Source: JALHVH01 sp964585685 (GTDB lineage Bacteria; Acidobacteriota; Aminicenantia; Aminicenantales; Saccharicenantaceae). Taken from it: DNA of 64,000 nucleotides. Made by a program: the position numbers and the translations under genes. The notes below the pieces were generated by a model, which saw nothing but the letters and a program-made list of their open reading frames with translations, did not search any database and had not been told where the DNA came from. Location: the NCBI GenBank assembly GCA_964585685.1, contig CAZPEP010000055.1:34587-98586 (forward strand), written 5' to 3'. Shown in pieces: positions 24,371 to 33,364 of this stretch (position 1 is its first letter; each line of letters starts with the position of its first letter).

Positions 24371-25759
24371 TCACCCGAAGATCGCGTTCACGACGAGAAG
24401 CACGATCATCGAGCTCAACCAGCACAAGGTCGTCGTGAAGGACCAGGTTCGAATCTGATCCTTCGCTTCCTTGACGCCGAGGATCCGGTTGACCACCCAG
24501 AAGTAACTGTCGTTGAAATAGGCGAAGGCCATCGAACCGACGCAGCACGCCTGGGCGGCCATGACCATATTGACATTCGGGATATGCGCGAGAATGGGGG
24601 CCGAGATCGACGCGGCCGTGATGATGGCCACGGTCCCGCTGCCCTGGATCAGGCGCACGATCGTCGCAATGATGAACGGAATCATGATCGGAGGCAGCGG
24701 CAGGCTCGCGGCGTACTGCCCGATGACATTGCCGGCGCCGCTGTCCCGGAGGACCCCGCCGAGGGCTCCGCCGGCCCCGGTGACCAGGAGGATGATCCCC
24801 GCGCTCTCCACGCCCTTCTCCATGTCCGCGATCACCTGCGCCCGCGGTCTCTTGGGAACCAATGCGTAAGCCGCCAGAGCCACCCCCAAGCCCACCGATA
24901 TGACCGGATTGCCGATGAATGAGAGAATCTCGACGATCAAGGTCCCTTTGGCCGCCGGAAACAGCGCCGCACCGGTGTTCAGAAAGATCAGGAAGACGGG
25001 TATGAGGATCGGGGCCAGAGAAATCGCCAATGAAGGGAGTTCCTTTTCACGCTCCAGCGCTTTCTCCTTGAAGGCGTCGAAGGCCTGTTCGGGGGTCAGC
25101 TCTTGCTCTTCCCGGCGAATCCTAGCGTCGATGCGCGGCCCTAATCTGCGGGCGTACCAGACGATCACGGCCGTCGTCGGCAGGGTGATGATGATCCCCC
25201 ATAGGATCATGAGGCCGATGTCCACGCCGAAGATCCCGGCCGCGCCCAGGGGACCCGGTGTCGGAGGAACACAATGGTGCGTCACCACGAGGCCGCCGGC
25301 CAGGCAGACGCCGAGGGTGATCACACTCTTGCGTGTGGTCTTAGCGAACGCCTTGACCAGAGGAGACAGGATGACGAACCCGGAGTCGCAGAAGATCGGG
25401 ATCGAGACGATGTAACCGGTGAACACGAGCGCCCATTCCACCCGTTTCTCCCCGAGCCATTTGACGAAGCTGAGGGCGATCCGCTCGGCGGCCCCCGAGA
25501 CCTCGAGGATGCGCCCCATCATGACGCCGAATCCGATCACGAGTCCGATCGTCGCGAGCGTGCTGCCGAACCCCTTGGTCAGAGAGCTTATGACAGCTTC
25601 CGGTTTCATGCCGCCGACAAGGCCGGCAATGGACCCGGCGACCACGAGGGCGAGAACGGCATGGTTTCTGGTTCGAAGAACAAGGAACAGTAAAGCCGCG
25701 ATGCCGAGTACAAGTCCAAGAATCAACTGAAACCCACTGACAGCTGCGGTTCCCGTCAT
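24371..25759 (-). CDS. GntP-family gluconate/sugar-acid:H+ symporter
   Basis: 462 residues and about 12 hydrophobic helices. GntP marks include LVAGSIAGLVGGMKPEAVIS near the start, IPIFCDSGFVILSPL, the loop VTHHCVPPTPGPLGAAGIFG, and the late IRLIQGSGTVAIITAASI. These match permeases for gluconate and other aldonic acids. The gene follows DenD and OtnI homologues with a 46-base gap, so its cargo is probably a four-carbon acid such as erythronate. There are no genes downstream in the same direction before 24202. Confidence 0.92.
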   Translation of the reverse strand: MTGTAAVSGFQLILGLVLGIAALLFLVLRTRNHAVLALVVAGSIAGLVGGMKPEAVISSLTKGFGSTLATIGLVIGFGVMMGRILEVSGAAERIALSFVKWLGEKRVEWALVFTGYIVSIPIFCDSGFVILSPLVKAFAKTTRKSVITLGVCLAGGLVVTHHCVPPTPGPLGAAGIFGVDIGLMILWGIIITLPTTAVIVWYARRLGPRIDARIRREEQELTPEQAFDAFKEKALEREKELPSLAISLAPILIPVFLIFLNTGAALFPAAKGTLIVEILSFIGNPVISVGLGVALAAYALVPKRPRAQVIADMEKGVESAGIILLVTGAGGALGGVLRDSGAGNVIGQYAASLPLPPIMIPFIIATIVRLIQGSGTVAIITAASISAPILAHIPNVNMVMAAQACCVGSMAFAYFNDSYFWVVNRILGVKEAKDQIRTWSFTTTLCWLSSMIVLLVVNAIFG

Positions 25760-25805
25760 TTTCAGGCCTCCTCTTCGGTTGTTTCAGAAGCTTTCCATCA
25801 GATGA

Positions 25806-26774
25806 TTAGGCCCGGTCGGCCATATATTGGCGAACGAAACTGTCGAAATCCTTGTCCCCCTTGAACCCGAGGGCCCGCGACCGGCGGACATCGAAGGCGC
25901 CGGGCCAGCTGCAGACGATCTTCATGATCTTGGGGTCCTCTTCGTGGCGGACAAGCTTACGGGCTTCCTTCCCCCCGAGGCGTTCGAGGCTGTCGAGCAT
26001 CTCGGCGGGGGTCACCGTCAGGCCCGGAAGATTGATCGCCCGGCGCTCTCCGACGTCTTTCGCCGGGAGCGTGGCGGCATGCACGAGGTTGTCGACGACG
26101 GTCGCAGGAGAGCTGACCCAGAGCCGCGTGGCCAGGGGAACGGGGCAGACGCTCTCCACGCCGGCGAGGGGTTCACGGATGATGCCGCTGACGAACGAGG
26201 ATGCCGCCGAGTTCGGGCGGCCGGGCCGCACCGTGACCGTCGGAAGCCTGCAGATGACCCCGTCGATGAAACCCCGCCGGGAGTAATCGGATACGAGCAG
26301 TTCGACAACGGCCTTCTCTGTCCCATAGGAGGACCGGGGCAACAGAACCATATCCTCGGGAACAACCTCCGGCATTTCTCCGCCGAAGACGGCCAGAGAA
26401 CTCGCGAATATGAACCGCGGGGCGTGGTCCAGACGGCGGCAGGCTTCGAGGACCGCGCGACTCGCGTCGATATTGACCTCCATGCCGAGATCGAATTCCG
26501 CCTCCGCCTGCCCGCTGAGCACGGCGGCCATGTGGTAGACGACATCGATATCATCGGCGATGGCCCCCGTAATGCAGTCCGTGTTCGTGATCGTCCCGGT
26601 ACGGACGTCGACCCTGCGGTCTTCGACCAGGCAAGCGGACATATCGAGGGCGACGATCTGTATGAGGTCCGGGAGTCCCGAAAGCAGCTTCTTGACCAGG
26701 CGACTGCCCAGGAATCCGCCCGCCCCGGTGACAAGAACCTTTTTCACGGGACGTTCAGGCTTAGCCAAAGGCAT
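25806..26774 (-). CDS. denD: NAD-dependent epimerase/dehydratase, D-erythronate dehydrogenase type
   Basis: 322 residues, extended short-chain dehydrogenase fold. Rossmann motif TGAGGFLG (Gly17, Gly20, Gly23) and catalytic SYGTEK (Tyr about 149, Lys 153). The C-terminal stretch CRLPTVTVRPGRPNSAASSF and the following ATRLWVSSP match the DenD subgroup, which oxidises D-erythronate to 2-oxo-tetronate. GGAGGA lies just before the ATG. It sits between OtnI- and GntP-like genes, which supports the role. Other sugar-acid dehydrogenase activities are possible. Confidence 0.8.
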   Translation of the reverse strand: MPLAKPERPVKKVLVTGAGGFLGSRLVKKLLSGLPDLIQIVALDMSACLVEDRRVDVRTGTITNTDCITGAIADDIDVVYHMAAVLSGQAEAEFDLGMEVNIDASRAVLEACRRLDHAPRFIFASSLAVFGGEMPEVVPEDMVLLPRSSYGTEKAVVELLVSDYSRRGFIDGVICRLPTVTVRPGRPNSAASSFVSGIIREPLAGVESVCPVPLATRLWVSSPATVVDNLVHAATLPAKDVGERRAINLPGLTVTPAEMLDSLERLGGKEARKLVRHEEDPKIMKIVCSWPGAFDVRRSRALGFKGDKDFDSFVRQYMADRA

Positions 26775-26790
26775 GATCTCCTCCTTGTCT

Positions 26791-27567
26791 TCATGTAAAT
26801 GCGCGGAGCCACCCCAGCCCGGCCTCCGTAGCCCCGGCGGGATTGTACTCGCATCCTATCCATCCCGCATAACCGATCTTCATCAGCGTTTCGAAGATGT
26901 GCTCGTACCTGATCTCTCCCCGGTCAGGCTCGTGCCGGCCGGGGACGGACGCGATCTGGACGTGGGCAAAGGCACCCGCCATGCGTTCGGTCAGGTTCGT
27001 GAGATCGCCGTCCATGATCTGGGCATGGTAATAGTCGAGCTGGATCGACACGTTAGGCCGGTCGACGCGGCGGACGAGCTCCAAAGCCTCTCGTTGATGG
27101 CCGATGAAATACCCCGGGTTGTCGCGGTCGTTCAGCGGTTCGATCAGGATGGTGATCCCGTCAGGAACGGCGGCATCGGCGGCATACCGGATATTCTCCA
27201 GGAAGGTCCGCTCGCAGAGGGCCCGGTCGGCGCCCTTCGGGAGGATGCCAGACATCGCGTGGACACGCTTGCAGCTGAGAGCGTGCGCATAGGCCAGCGC
27301 CGTTGCCACGCTGTCCCGGAACTCCGCCTCGCGTTCGGGCAATGCCGCCATCCCCCTCTCTCCCGCAGCCCAGTCCCCAGGCGGCATGTTGAAGAGCACC
27401 TGCTCCAGGCCGTGACGGGCCAGCCGGGCGGCCAGATCGTCCGGCGCGAACGCGTAGGGGAACAAACATTCCACTCCTTTGAAGCCGGCCCTGGCTGCCC
27501 GTTCGAACCGTTCCATAAACGGGACTTCCGTAAACAGCATGGAAAGGTTGGCTGCGAACTTGAGCAT
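26791..27567 (-). CDS. otnI: Hydroxypyruvate/2-oxo-tetronate isomerase
   Basis: 258 residues, a xylose-isomerase-like TIM barrel. The family marks are MLKFAANLSMLFTEVPFMER, VLFNMPPGDWAAGERG, ILIEPLN (Glu about 142) and IGCEYNP (Glu about 240), the metal-binding Glu pair of Hyi/OtnI. In the D-erythronate route OtnI converts 2-oxo- to 3-oxo-tetronate; in glyoxylate metabolism the relative Hyi acts on hydroxypyruvate. Linkage to DenD favours OtnI. The kinase (OtnK) and decarboxylase (OtnC) of that route are not in this window. Confidence 0.82.
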   Translation of the reverse strand: MLKFAANLSMLFTEVPFMERFERAARAGFKGVECLFPYAFAPDDLAARLARHGLEQVLFNMPPGDWAAGERGMAALPEREAEFRDSVATALAYAHALSCKRVHAMSGILPKGADRALCERTFLENIRYAADAAVPDGITILIEPLNDRDNPGYFIGHQREALELVRRVDRPNVSIQLDYYHAQIMDGDLTNLTERMAGAFAHVQIASVPGRHEPDRGEIRYEHIFETLMKIGYAGWIGCEYNPAGATEAGLGWLRAFT

Positions 27568-27570
27568 CCG

Positions 27571-27699
27571 CTATTTCCTAAGTTCTTCTATCTCGTCCGT
27601 CGACAGGTAACGGATGTTCTCATTCCGGAGGAGGGACCGGAGCTTTGCCGTTTCCTCAAGCCCTTCGGCGATCCGGAGTAACTTTCCTTTTTCCATCAT
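27571..27699 (-). CDS. Candidate 42-residue protein or gene remnant
   Basis: The frame from the ATG at 27699 reads MMEKGKLLRIAEGLEETAKL and ends YLSTDEIEELRK just 3 bases before the OtnI start. It is helical and charged, with clear third-position GC bias, so it looks coding. It has no good ribosome site and no domain I recognise. It may be a small leader gene of the sugar-acid operon or the 3' stub of a lost gene, such as the missing kinase or regulator. Confidence 0.35.
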   Translation of the reverse strand: MMEKGKLLRIAEGLEETAKLRSLLRNENIRYLSTDEIEELRK

Positions 27700-28135
27700 G
27701 TTCTCTAAGCTTGACAGGAGCCCTCCTCAAACCCATGACCACCACGCGGTCCGCGTGGCGCTCCAGTCCTCCGAGCCGAGTCTCGGAGTGAGAACGGATT
27801 TATATTATATCCGCCTCCGCGAGTCAATCCCTCCAGCATGAATGCCGGGGCCGGGCTTCCCAGTTCCGGTCCTGGCAAGACCGGGGCCGGGGCTTGTTCG
27901 GGGTCAACCCGGAGCCTTACTTCGCGTTTCGCCGCGTCCCCGCCATGAAAGGCGGGGCTCGCAGGCCGCAAACTTCCGTCGACCCGTCGCCGCGAACGGA
28001 ACCTGGAACGTCCCTTCCTTCAGCCTTTAATGCCAAATCGCCCCGTCGGAGGCGAAATAATCAGGGATGCCCCTCACATCCTGACGTCCATGTCTCACTA
28101 AGTCTTGGGAGTTGGAAGGTGGGTTTACCGGACGT
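27700..28135. other. Intergenic region with several inverted repeats
   Basis: There is no gene. The part nearest the OtnI block contains short palindromes: CCACGCGG-TC-CGCGTGG near 27740, CTCCGAG-CCGAGT-CTCGGAG near 27766, and an AT-rich one near 27798. The middle carries the dispersed repeat listed separately. It separates the GC-rich sugar-acid operon from the lower-GC HMG-CoA genes and probably holds the promoter of the former. Confidence 0.5.
27845..27958. repeat. Dispersed hairpin repeat, copy A
   Basis: A segment containing CCGGTCCTGGCAAG, GGCCGGGGCTTGTTCGGGG, TTCGCG and the hairpin CCCCGCC-ATGAAA-GGCGGGG (27938-27957). About 95 bases match 58430-58520 with only a few differences and a 3-base gap. 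It lies outside genes. Confidence 0.75.
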
Positions 28136-29038
28136 TTACAAAACGTTGTCAGAACATTTCCGGCCTTGCGAATATGCACTGATTTCCTGTGCATATAGGC
28201 CGCAGTCTTTAATCTTTTCTCTATCGATCCCTGTTGAAATACCCATTTGTTCTAATATTTCCACCAGCCATTCAGTTGCGATATTGCCTGTAGCGCCTGG
28301 GGCGTAGGGACAGCCGCCCAGCCCTCCTGCTGCGCCATCGAATACCCTAACACCTGCCTGAAGACCTGCAAGGATATTCGCAAATTCTATTCCCTTGTAA
28401 CTGTGGACGTGCAACGCCACCGACGCTCTTTCAACATTATTTGCAACGGCACTTACGACCTTGTAAGTCAAAGCGGGATTGCTCATACCTGTGGTATCCC
28501 CCAGCGAAATCTCATACGCCCCGGCATTATCCAAAGCCTTTGCTATCTCAACGACATTGGCAATCGGCACATTTCCTTCGATGGGACAACCGAAACTCGT
28601 GCCGATGTAAGACCTTAATTTCATTCCGTTCTTTTTAGTTGTTTCAACGAGTAAGCCCAGTTCGCCAAGCGATTCAGCAACCGTTCTGTTCAGGTTCCTT
28701 TTGTTGTGACTCTCGCTGGCGCTGATAATATTAACGACCTCCTTCAGGCCGGTCTCAATCGCTATTTCCAGCCCCTTCATATTAGGAATAAATGCGCTGT
28801 AGGCAACACCAGGTCTCTTTGCTATGCCCCCAAAGACTTCTTTAATGTCCTTAAGCTGCGGGACCCATTTTGGATGAACAAATGAACCGATTTCAATTCT
28901 CTTACAGCCGGCTTCTGTAAGCATATTTATGAATTGAATCTTCTTTTCGGTCGCTATGAATTCCGGTTCATCCTGAAACCCGTCCCGCGGGCCAACTTCG
29001 AATATTGATACGCTCTCCGGCAAACGATCATAATTCAA
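28136..29038 (-). CDS. Hydroxymethylglutaryl-CoA lyase
   Basis: 300 residues of the DRE-TIM metallolyase family. IFEVGPRDGFQDEPEFI holds the catalytic Arg-Asp. The C-terminal signature FDGAAGGLGGCPYAPGATGN contains the active-site Cys and the GNIATE end. It cleaves HMG-CoA to acetyl-CoA and acetoacetate, needed for leucine or mevalonate breakdown. The start is a TTG at 29038 with CAGGAG 8-10 bases upstream. Base composition is clearly more AT-rich than in the flanking blocks, as in the next two genes, which suggests a shared foreign origin. Confidence 0.93.
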   Translation of the reverse strand: MNYDRLPESVSIFEVGPRDGFQDEPEFIATEKKIQFINMLTEAGCKRIEIGSFVHPKWVPQLKDIKEVFGGIAKRPGVAYSAFIPNMKGLEIAIETGLKEVVNIISASESHNKRNLNRTVAESLGELGLLVETTKKNGMKLRSYIGTSFGCPIEGNVPIANVVEIAKALDNAGAYEISLGDTTGMSNPALTYKVVSAVANNVERASVALHVHSYKGIEFANILAGLQAGVRVFDGAAGGLGGCPYAPGATGNIATEWLVEILEQMGISTGIDREKIKDCGLYAQEISAYSQGRKCSDNVL

Positions 29039-29057
29039 TTCGAAATCTCCTGATTAG

Positions 29058-29816
29058 TTAATAAACTGCCTTGAGCAGCTTTACACGCTTATCATCTCGC
29101 GACTGCTCGCTTTTCTTAAATGTCCTTGTCCCCATCTCATCCTGGATACCCTGCGAGACGATCTTTTTCGTCTGGGACGGTAAGGATGTCCATTTTGCCA
29201 TATCCGCCCAAAGACGTTTTTTGTTTTCTCCTATGTGGTCCATAAAATATTCGATGCCGCCTCCGAGGTGATAAAACAGGTGCTGGCCCATCAAGGCCCA
29301 TCTTATACCGGGGGGGGCATATAGAGCCTTATCAACATATGCAACGCTGGCAACGCCGTTTAGCCCCATAGCAATCGCTTCCCGCCTGACGGCAGCCCGC
29401 AATCGATTGGCCGGATACCCAGGGATCTCCTTTTAATGGTTACCGGCACTTTGCCGCAGGCCTTGAAAAAGTCATACATTCTTGTTACCGTCTCTTCGCT
29501 TGTCTGCCTGCCTCCTACCAGCTCCACCCGTGGAACAAGATGAGCGGGATTGAATGGGAGTGCTATTATGCCCCTTTGCGTATGCTTCATTGCTTCCTGG
29601 ATTTCAGTCATCAGCAATGCAGATGAGCTGCTGGCAATAATAACATCTTCTTGTGTCTGGCCGGGAATCTGCTTTATTGCAAGAGGCGTCTTGACATATG
29701 CCGCTCTCTGCCCCGCTTGCCGTGCAAACATTGCTCGCAGCAAAGCGAGGGTCATCCAGCAAAAGAATCTCATCTATTTTTATCAGTGGCTCCTTATTTT
29801 CAAAAGTATCTATCAA
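29058..29816 (-). pseudogene. 3-hydroxyacyl-CoA dehydrogenase, broken by frameshifts and lacking its N-terminus
   Basis: Two consecutive frames cover one protein. From about 29730 the first reads TQEDVIIASSSSALLMTEIQ, PFNPAHLVPRVELVGG and KACGKVPVTIK; the second then continues KEIPGYPANRLRAAVRREA to LLKAVY at 29058. The switch falls on an A-run (TTTT at 29431-29434 on the plus strand) and is explained by loss of one base. Upstream of 29730 further shifts are needed, and the GxGxxG nucleotide-binding start is absent, so this is not a single sequencing error. The fold is that of L-3-hydroxyacyl-CoA or carnitine dehydrogenases. It lies between HMG-CoA lyase and reductase. Confidence 0.8.
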
Positions 29817-29832
29817 GAGCGTCCTTATCCGG

Positions 29833-31092
29833 TTACGATATTTCTTTTAGAAGCCGCTGGGCGGTATCCATTCGAATCTTTTTTTCTTCGACCATTTTCC
29901 GGGCAATTATTTCTATTTTATCGCCCGTGGCCCCCGCCATCATGGCAATATTCTTGGCGTGCAAACTCATATGGCCTCTCTGTAGGCCTTCGGTAACAAG
30001 GGATCTCAGTACTGCAAAATTCTGAACAAGGCCGACAGCCCCAAAAACCTCCGCCAGCTCGACCGCGCTTTTTACATTCAGTATCTTTAGTGATATTCGA
30101 GCAATCGGATGGAGTTTCGACATACCGCCGACAATACCGACCGCTGTCGGAAATTCAACCGAACCGACAAGATTGCCTTCGACATCCCTTTCCCACACAG
30201 AAACGGGTTTATATCGGCCCGACCTTGCGGCATAAGAATGGATGCCTGCTTCAATCGCCCTGAAATCATTGCCGGTCGCCAGTGCCAAAGCGCTAACGCC
30301 GTTCATTATTCCCTTATTGTGCGTCACCGCCCTGTATGGCGTCGCAGCGCCGAAATTATGGGCGTTGATAAAACCCTGCACCGTATCCTCGCCGATAAGC
30401 TCCTTTTTAATCGTGGCCGTCGCCCGAACAAGCCTTTTATCTGCAAGGTTCGATAGGATACGCAGGCATGTCCTGCCTCCGGCAATATTGGCAACCAGCG
30501 GCGCAAGACTTTCTGCAATAGTATTTATCGCATTTGCACCCATGGCATCTCGCACATCGATAATAAGCATGACCTCTATCATTTTGCCTATTTCCGTATC
30601 GAGAACATTTGCCTGGATGTCCTTTATCCCTCCTCCCAATGAAACAAGTACAGGGTCAACGCGATTGCCCTTTTCAATCAGGTCGTTTTTCTGCTGCAAT
30701 ATTCTTATCGCTGCTGCATGCGGGTCAGGGACATTCACAACCTGTATCTGGCCGTACATTAAAGGCTCTGTTGCAATTGATATTATGCTGCCGCTATCGC
30801 GAATCACCTTTGCACCGTTGGACGCGCCGGCGATCACGCTCGACTCGTCTATAGCCATAGGAATCATATAATCCTTGCCATTGATGAGAAAATTCGGCGC
30901 AATTCCAAGCGGAATCGTCATGCAGCCGATGACGTTTTCGACAAGCCTGTCGAGCGTTTCAATCCCGACAGCCTTGTTTATATCGTTCATCAGCTTAATC
31001 TCATCTTTGCTAAGGTCCGCAAAATCCTTAACAACCTGCAGCCTTTCATCTACGGACCGCTTATAGAAACCGGAAACCCTTGATGTTTTCAT
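29833..31092 (-). CDS. Hydroxymethylglutaryl-CoA reductase, class II (degradative)
   Basis: From the ATG at 31092 (AAGGA 8 bases upstream) the protein has 419 residues. The open frame to 31350 adds no sensible sequence. SRVSGFYKRSVDERLQVV is the class II start. Other marks are ENVIGCMTIPLGIAPNFLIN, EPLMYGQIQVVNVPD, DVRDAMGANAINTIAE (with the catalytic Asp region) and a late MSLHAKNIAM with the catalytic His. Class II enzymes, such as that of Pseudomonas mevalonii, use NAD to oxidise mevalonate to HMG-CoA. With the lyase next door this gives mevalonate to acetoacetate plus acetyl-CoA. Confidence 0.92.
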   Translation of the reverse strand: MKTSRVSGFYKRSVDERLQVVKDFADLSKDEIKLMNDINKAVGIETLDRLVENVIGCMTIPLGIAPNFLINGKDYMIPMAIDESSVIAGASNGAKVIRDSGSIISIATEPLMYGQIQVVNVPDPHAAAIRILQQKNDLIEKGNRVDPVLVSLGGGIKDIQANVLDTEIGKMIEVMLIIDVRDAMGANAINTIAESLAPLVANIAGGRTCLRILSNLADKRLVRATATIKKELIGEDTVQGFINAHNFGAATPYRAVTHNKGIMNGVSALALATGNDFRAIEAGIHSYAARSGRYKPVSVWERDVEGNLVGSVEFPTAVGIVGGMSKLHPIARISLKILNVKSAVELAEVFGAVGLVQNFAVLRSLVTEGLQRGHMSLHAKNIAMMAGATGDKIEIIARKMVEEKKIRMDTAQRLLKEIS

Positions 31093-31766
31093 ATGCCAAT
31101 TCCTTAATTCGTTGTAACTTCTCAGGGAGACATCACCATGAGGCCTGCCTGACGAACTATAATTTATCCTCCCCCTCCCCGCAAACGCAAGAGATATAAT
31201 ATAGATATTATCAGCCGGACTCGGGACGGCTGATTTTTGCCGGCTCTGCGACTGGCGCAGGGCCGAAGCAAGTCTATGGCGGCGCGCCTCTCCGCTGAGA
31301 ATCATGCTCTTTATCTGAACAAGCCACCGCCTTGCCGATTTCCTGTTCATCCTTTCAATCCTCTCAGAAAACGGCCTGAGTCGTTACGATATTTCCTTTG
31401 CTTCGACCTCTATGCGAACGCCCCTATTTGTCGATTACCTGAAGCTTGGGTTTGTGGCCGATAAGCCTCAGCCCTCATGGAGACGCAACACATCTCCATG
31501 GCTACAGGCCGAGGAAAGCGGAGAATATTTCTACCGTCCCCATCTGCCTTTCGGGCGTCGTTTTTCGCAAATCTTGCTGAAGCTCCAGGGCCTTACGTCC
31601 GGGGGATCCCGCGAAGGGGATGGAAGTTGACATCGCCGAGCGGCCGGAAGTATATTGCCCACGTGATCAAGCGGGAAGATTCATCGGTCGGAGCGGGAAT
31701 TCGTGGCGTGCCGGGAAAAGCAAAAACGTTTTTAAGAATTGCATCGTATATAAATTGGGAGAAAAC
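31093..31766. other. Divergent intergenic region between HMG-CoA reductase and mmsA
   Basis: 674 bases with no convincing gene. Frames run into the region from both sides but show no conserved motif. It must hold the divergent promoters of the two genes. A 49-base dispersed repeat lies at 31575-31623. Confidence 0.5.
31575..31623. repeat. Second dispersed repeat, copy 1
   Basis: TGCTGAAGCTCCA, then a TACGTCC core, then CCGGGGGATCCCGCGAAGGG. It matches 43841-43889 in inverted orientation with about seven mismatches over 49 bases. Both copies lie upstream of plus-strand genes. Confidence 0.65.
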
Positions 31767-33245
31767 ATGAGCGAACAACTCGTTTTGAAAAATTACGTCA
31801 ATGGTAAATGGGTGGCTTCCGCATCCGGGAAATTCCGGGATGTACCGGACCCGGCAACGGCGGAAATCCTGGCAATGGTTCCTGTCTCCTCAGCGGCAGA
31901 GCTGGATGAAGCTGTCCAGTTGGCGCACAAGTCTTTCCAGGACTGGCGCAAGGTTCCGGTCACGAAGCGCATCCAATATCTTTTTACCTTGAAGACATTG
32001 CTGGAAGCCAACGTCGAAGATTTAGCGCGCAGCATTACCCTTGAACATGGTAAGACATTGGATGAGTCGCGCGGCGAGATGCGTCGCGCAATTGAAAATG
32101 TCGAGGTCGCCTGCGGGACCCCGACCCTGATGATGGGCGATGTGCTCGAAGATGTGGCCCCCGGCATTGATGAGTTCATGATCCGCCAGCCGCTGGGCGT
32201 CGCCGGCATTATCTCGCCCTTCAACTTCCCGGCCATGATAGGCTTCTGGTTTATTCCGTATGCAGTTGCCACCGGGAACACTGTTGTGGTCAAACCATCC
32301 AGCCGCGTGCCGATGACCATGGTCAAATTGTTTCGGCTCATGGAAGAAGCCGGTTTCCCGGCCGGTGTGGTTAACATGGTAAATGGCGGCGCGGATATTG
32401 TGAACGGCATGCTCGATCACCCGTTGATTAAGTCAATCAGCTTCGTCGGTTCGACAGAGGTTGCCAAACACGTTTACAGCCGCGGAACGGCAAATGGCAA
32501 ACGTGTCTCGGCGGCAGGCGGAGCCAAGAACCCAGTGCTTATTCTGCCGGATGCAGATGTGGAAACCACCACTGCCATTATGATGGACAGCGCTTTTGGA
32601 TGTTCCGGTCAACGCTGTCTGGCGGCTTCCATCGCCATCATGATTGGTGATGCGGGCAAGACCTTTATCCCGGCGTTCGCCAAAGCGGCTTCAAATAGAG
32701 TCACGGGACACGGGATCAAGCCTGAGGTCCAGATGGGACCGGTGATCACTCCACAAGACAAAGTCCGCATCGAGGATCTAATCCGGCAAGGTTTGGACGA
32801 AGGCGCAGAGATGCTGGTGGATGGTCGCAACGCAGTCATCCCCGGTTACGAGAAAGGCAATTTCATCAAGCCGACCATTCTGACCGATACTCCGGTCAAT
32901 GGCATCATTGCCACGACGGAGGTTTTCGGGCCGGTGCTGGGAATCATGCATTGCAGGACGGTGGAAGATGCCATCAGGATTCTAAATGACGGCGTGTATG
33001 GCAATATGGGTTCCATCTTCACCCGTGACGGCTCGGCGGCGCGCAAGTTCCGCAACGAGGCCGACGCGGGCAATATCGGTATCAACATTGGCGTGGCCGC
33101 CCCGATGGCGTTCTTCCCGTTTAGCGGCTGGAAGAACAGCTTCTTTGGAGACCTGCATGGACAGGGAAAACATGCCGTTGAATTCTTCACGCAAACCAAG
33201 ATCGTGATCGAACGTTGGCCGCGAGAGTGGACGCGAAAATTCTAA
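31767..33245 (+). CDS. mmsA: Methylmalonate-semialdehyde dehydrogenase (CoA-acylating)
   Basis: 492 residues from the ATG at 31767, with GGGAG 5 bases upstream. Aldehyde dehydrogenase fold: GIISPFNFPAMIGFWFIPYA and VVKPSSRVPMTMV in the NAD site, SFVGSTEVAKHVY, and the catalytic Cys284 in FGCSGQRCLAAS. The NFPxMxxFW and GQRC patterns mark the CoA-acylating MMSDH subgroup, which converts methylmalonate or malonate semialdehyde to propionyl- or acetyl-CoA (valine, inositol and beta-alanine breakdown). The usual partner mmsB is absent; 3-hydroxyacid dehydrogenase relatives are nearby. Confidence 0.93.
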   Translation: MSEQLVLKNYVNGKWVASASGKFRDVPDPATAEILAMVPVSSAAELDEAVQLAHKSFQDWRKVPVTKRIQYLFTLKTLLEANVEDLARSITLEHGKTLDESRGEMRRAIENVEVACGTPTLMMGDVLEDVAPGIDEFMIRQPLGVAGIISPFNFPAMIGFWFIPYAVATGNTVVVKPSSRVPMTMVKLFRLMEEAGFPAGVVNMVNGGADIVNGMLDHPLIKSISFVGSTEVAKHVYSRGTANGKRVSAAGGAKNPVLILPDADVETTTAIMMDSAFGCSGQRCLAASIAIMIGDAGKTFIPAFAKAASNRVTGHGIKPEVQMGPVITPQDKVRIEDLIRQGLDEGAEMLVDGRNAVIPGYEKGNFIKPTILTDTPVNGIIATTEVFGPVLGIMHCRTVEDAIRILNDGVYGNMGSIFTRDGSAARKFRNEADAGNIGINIGVAAPMAFFPFSGWKNSFFGDLHGQGKHAVEFFTQTKIVIERWPREWTRKF

Positions 33246-33364
33246 TCAACAAGAGGAGATCCTTAGATATCCATGTAGGTTCGAAGCAAAGCGGGTGAGG
33301 GTGATAGCCGCGTGTCAACCTTATGCCAAGAGGGTTTCCTCTTCCAACTCATTTCCTCTATTCG

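Noticed and set aside
27721..27840. Series of short palindromes considered as a CRISPR array or riboswitch
   Set aside because: The units differ in sequence and spacing; there are no repeats with spacers and no conserved aptamer core.
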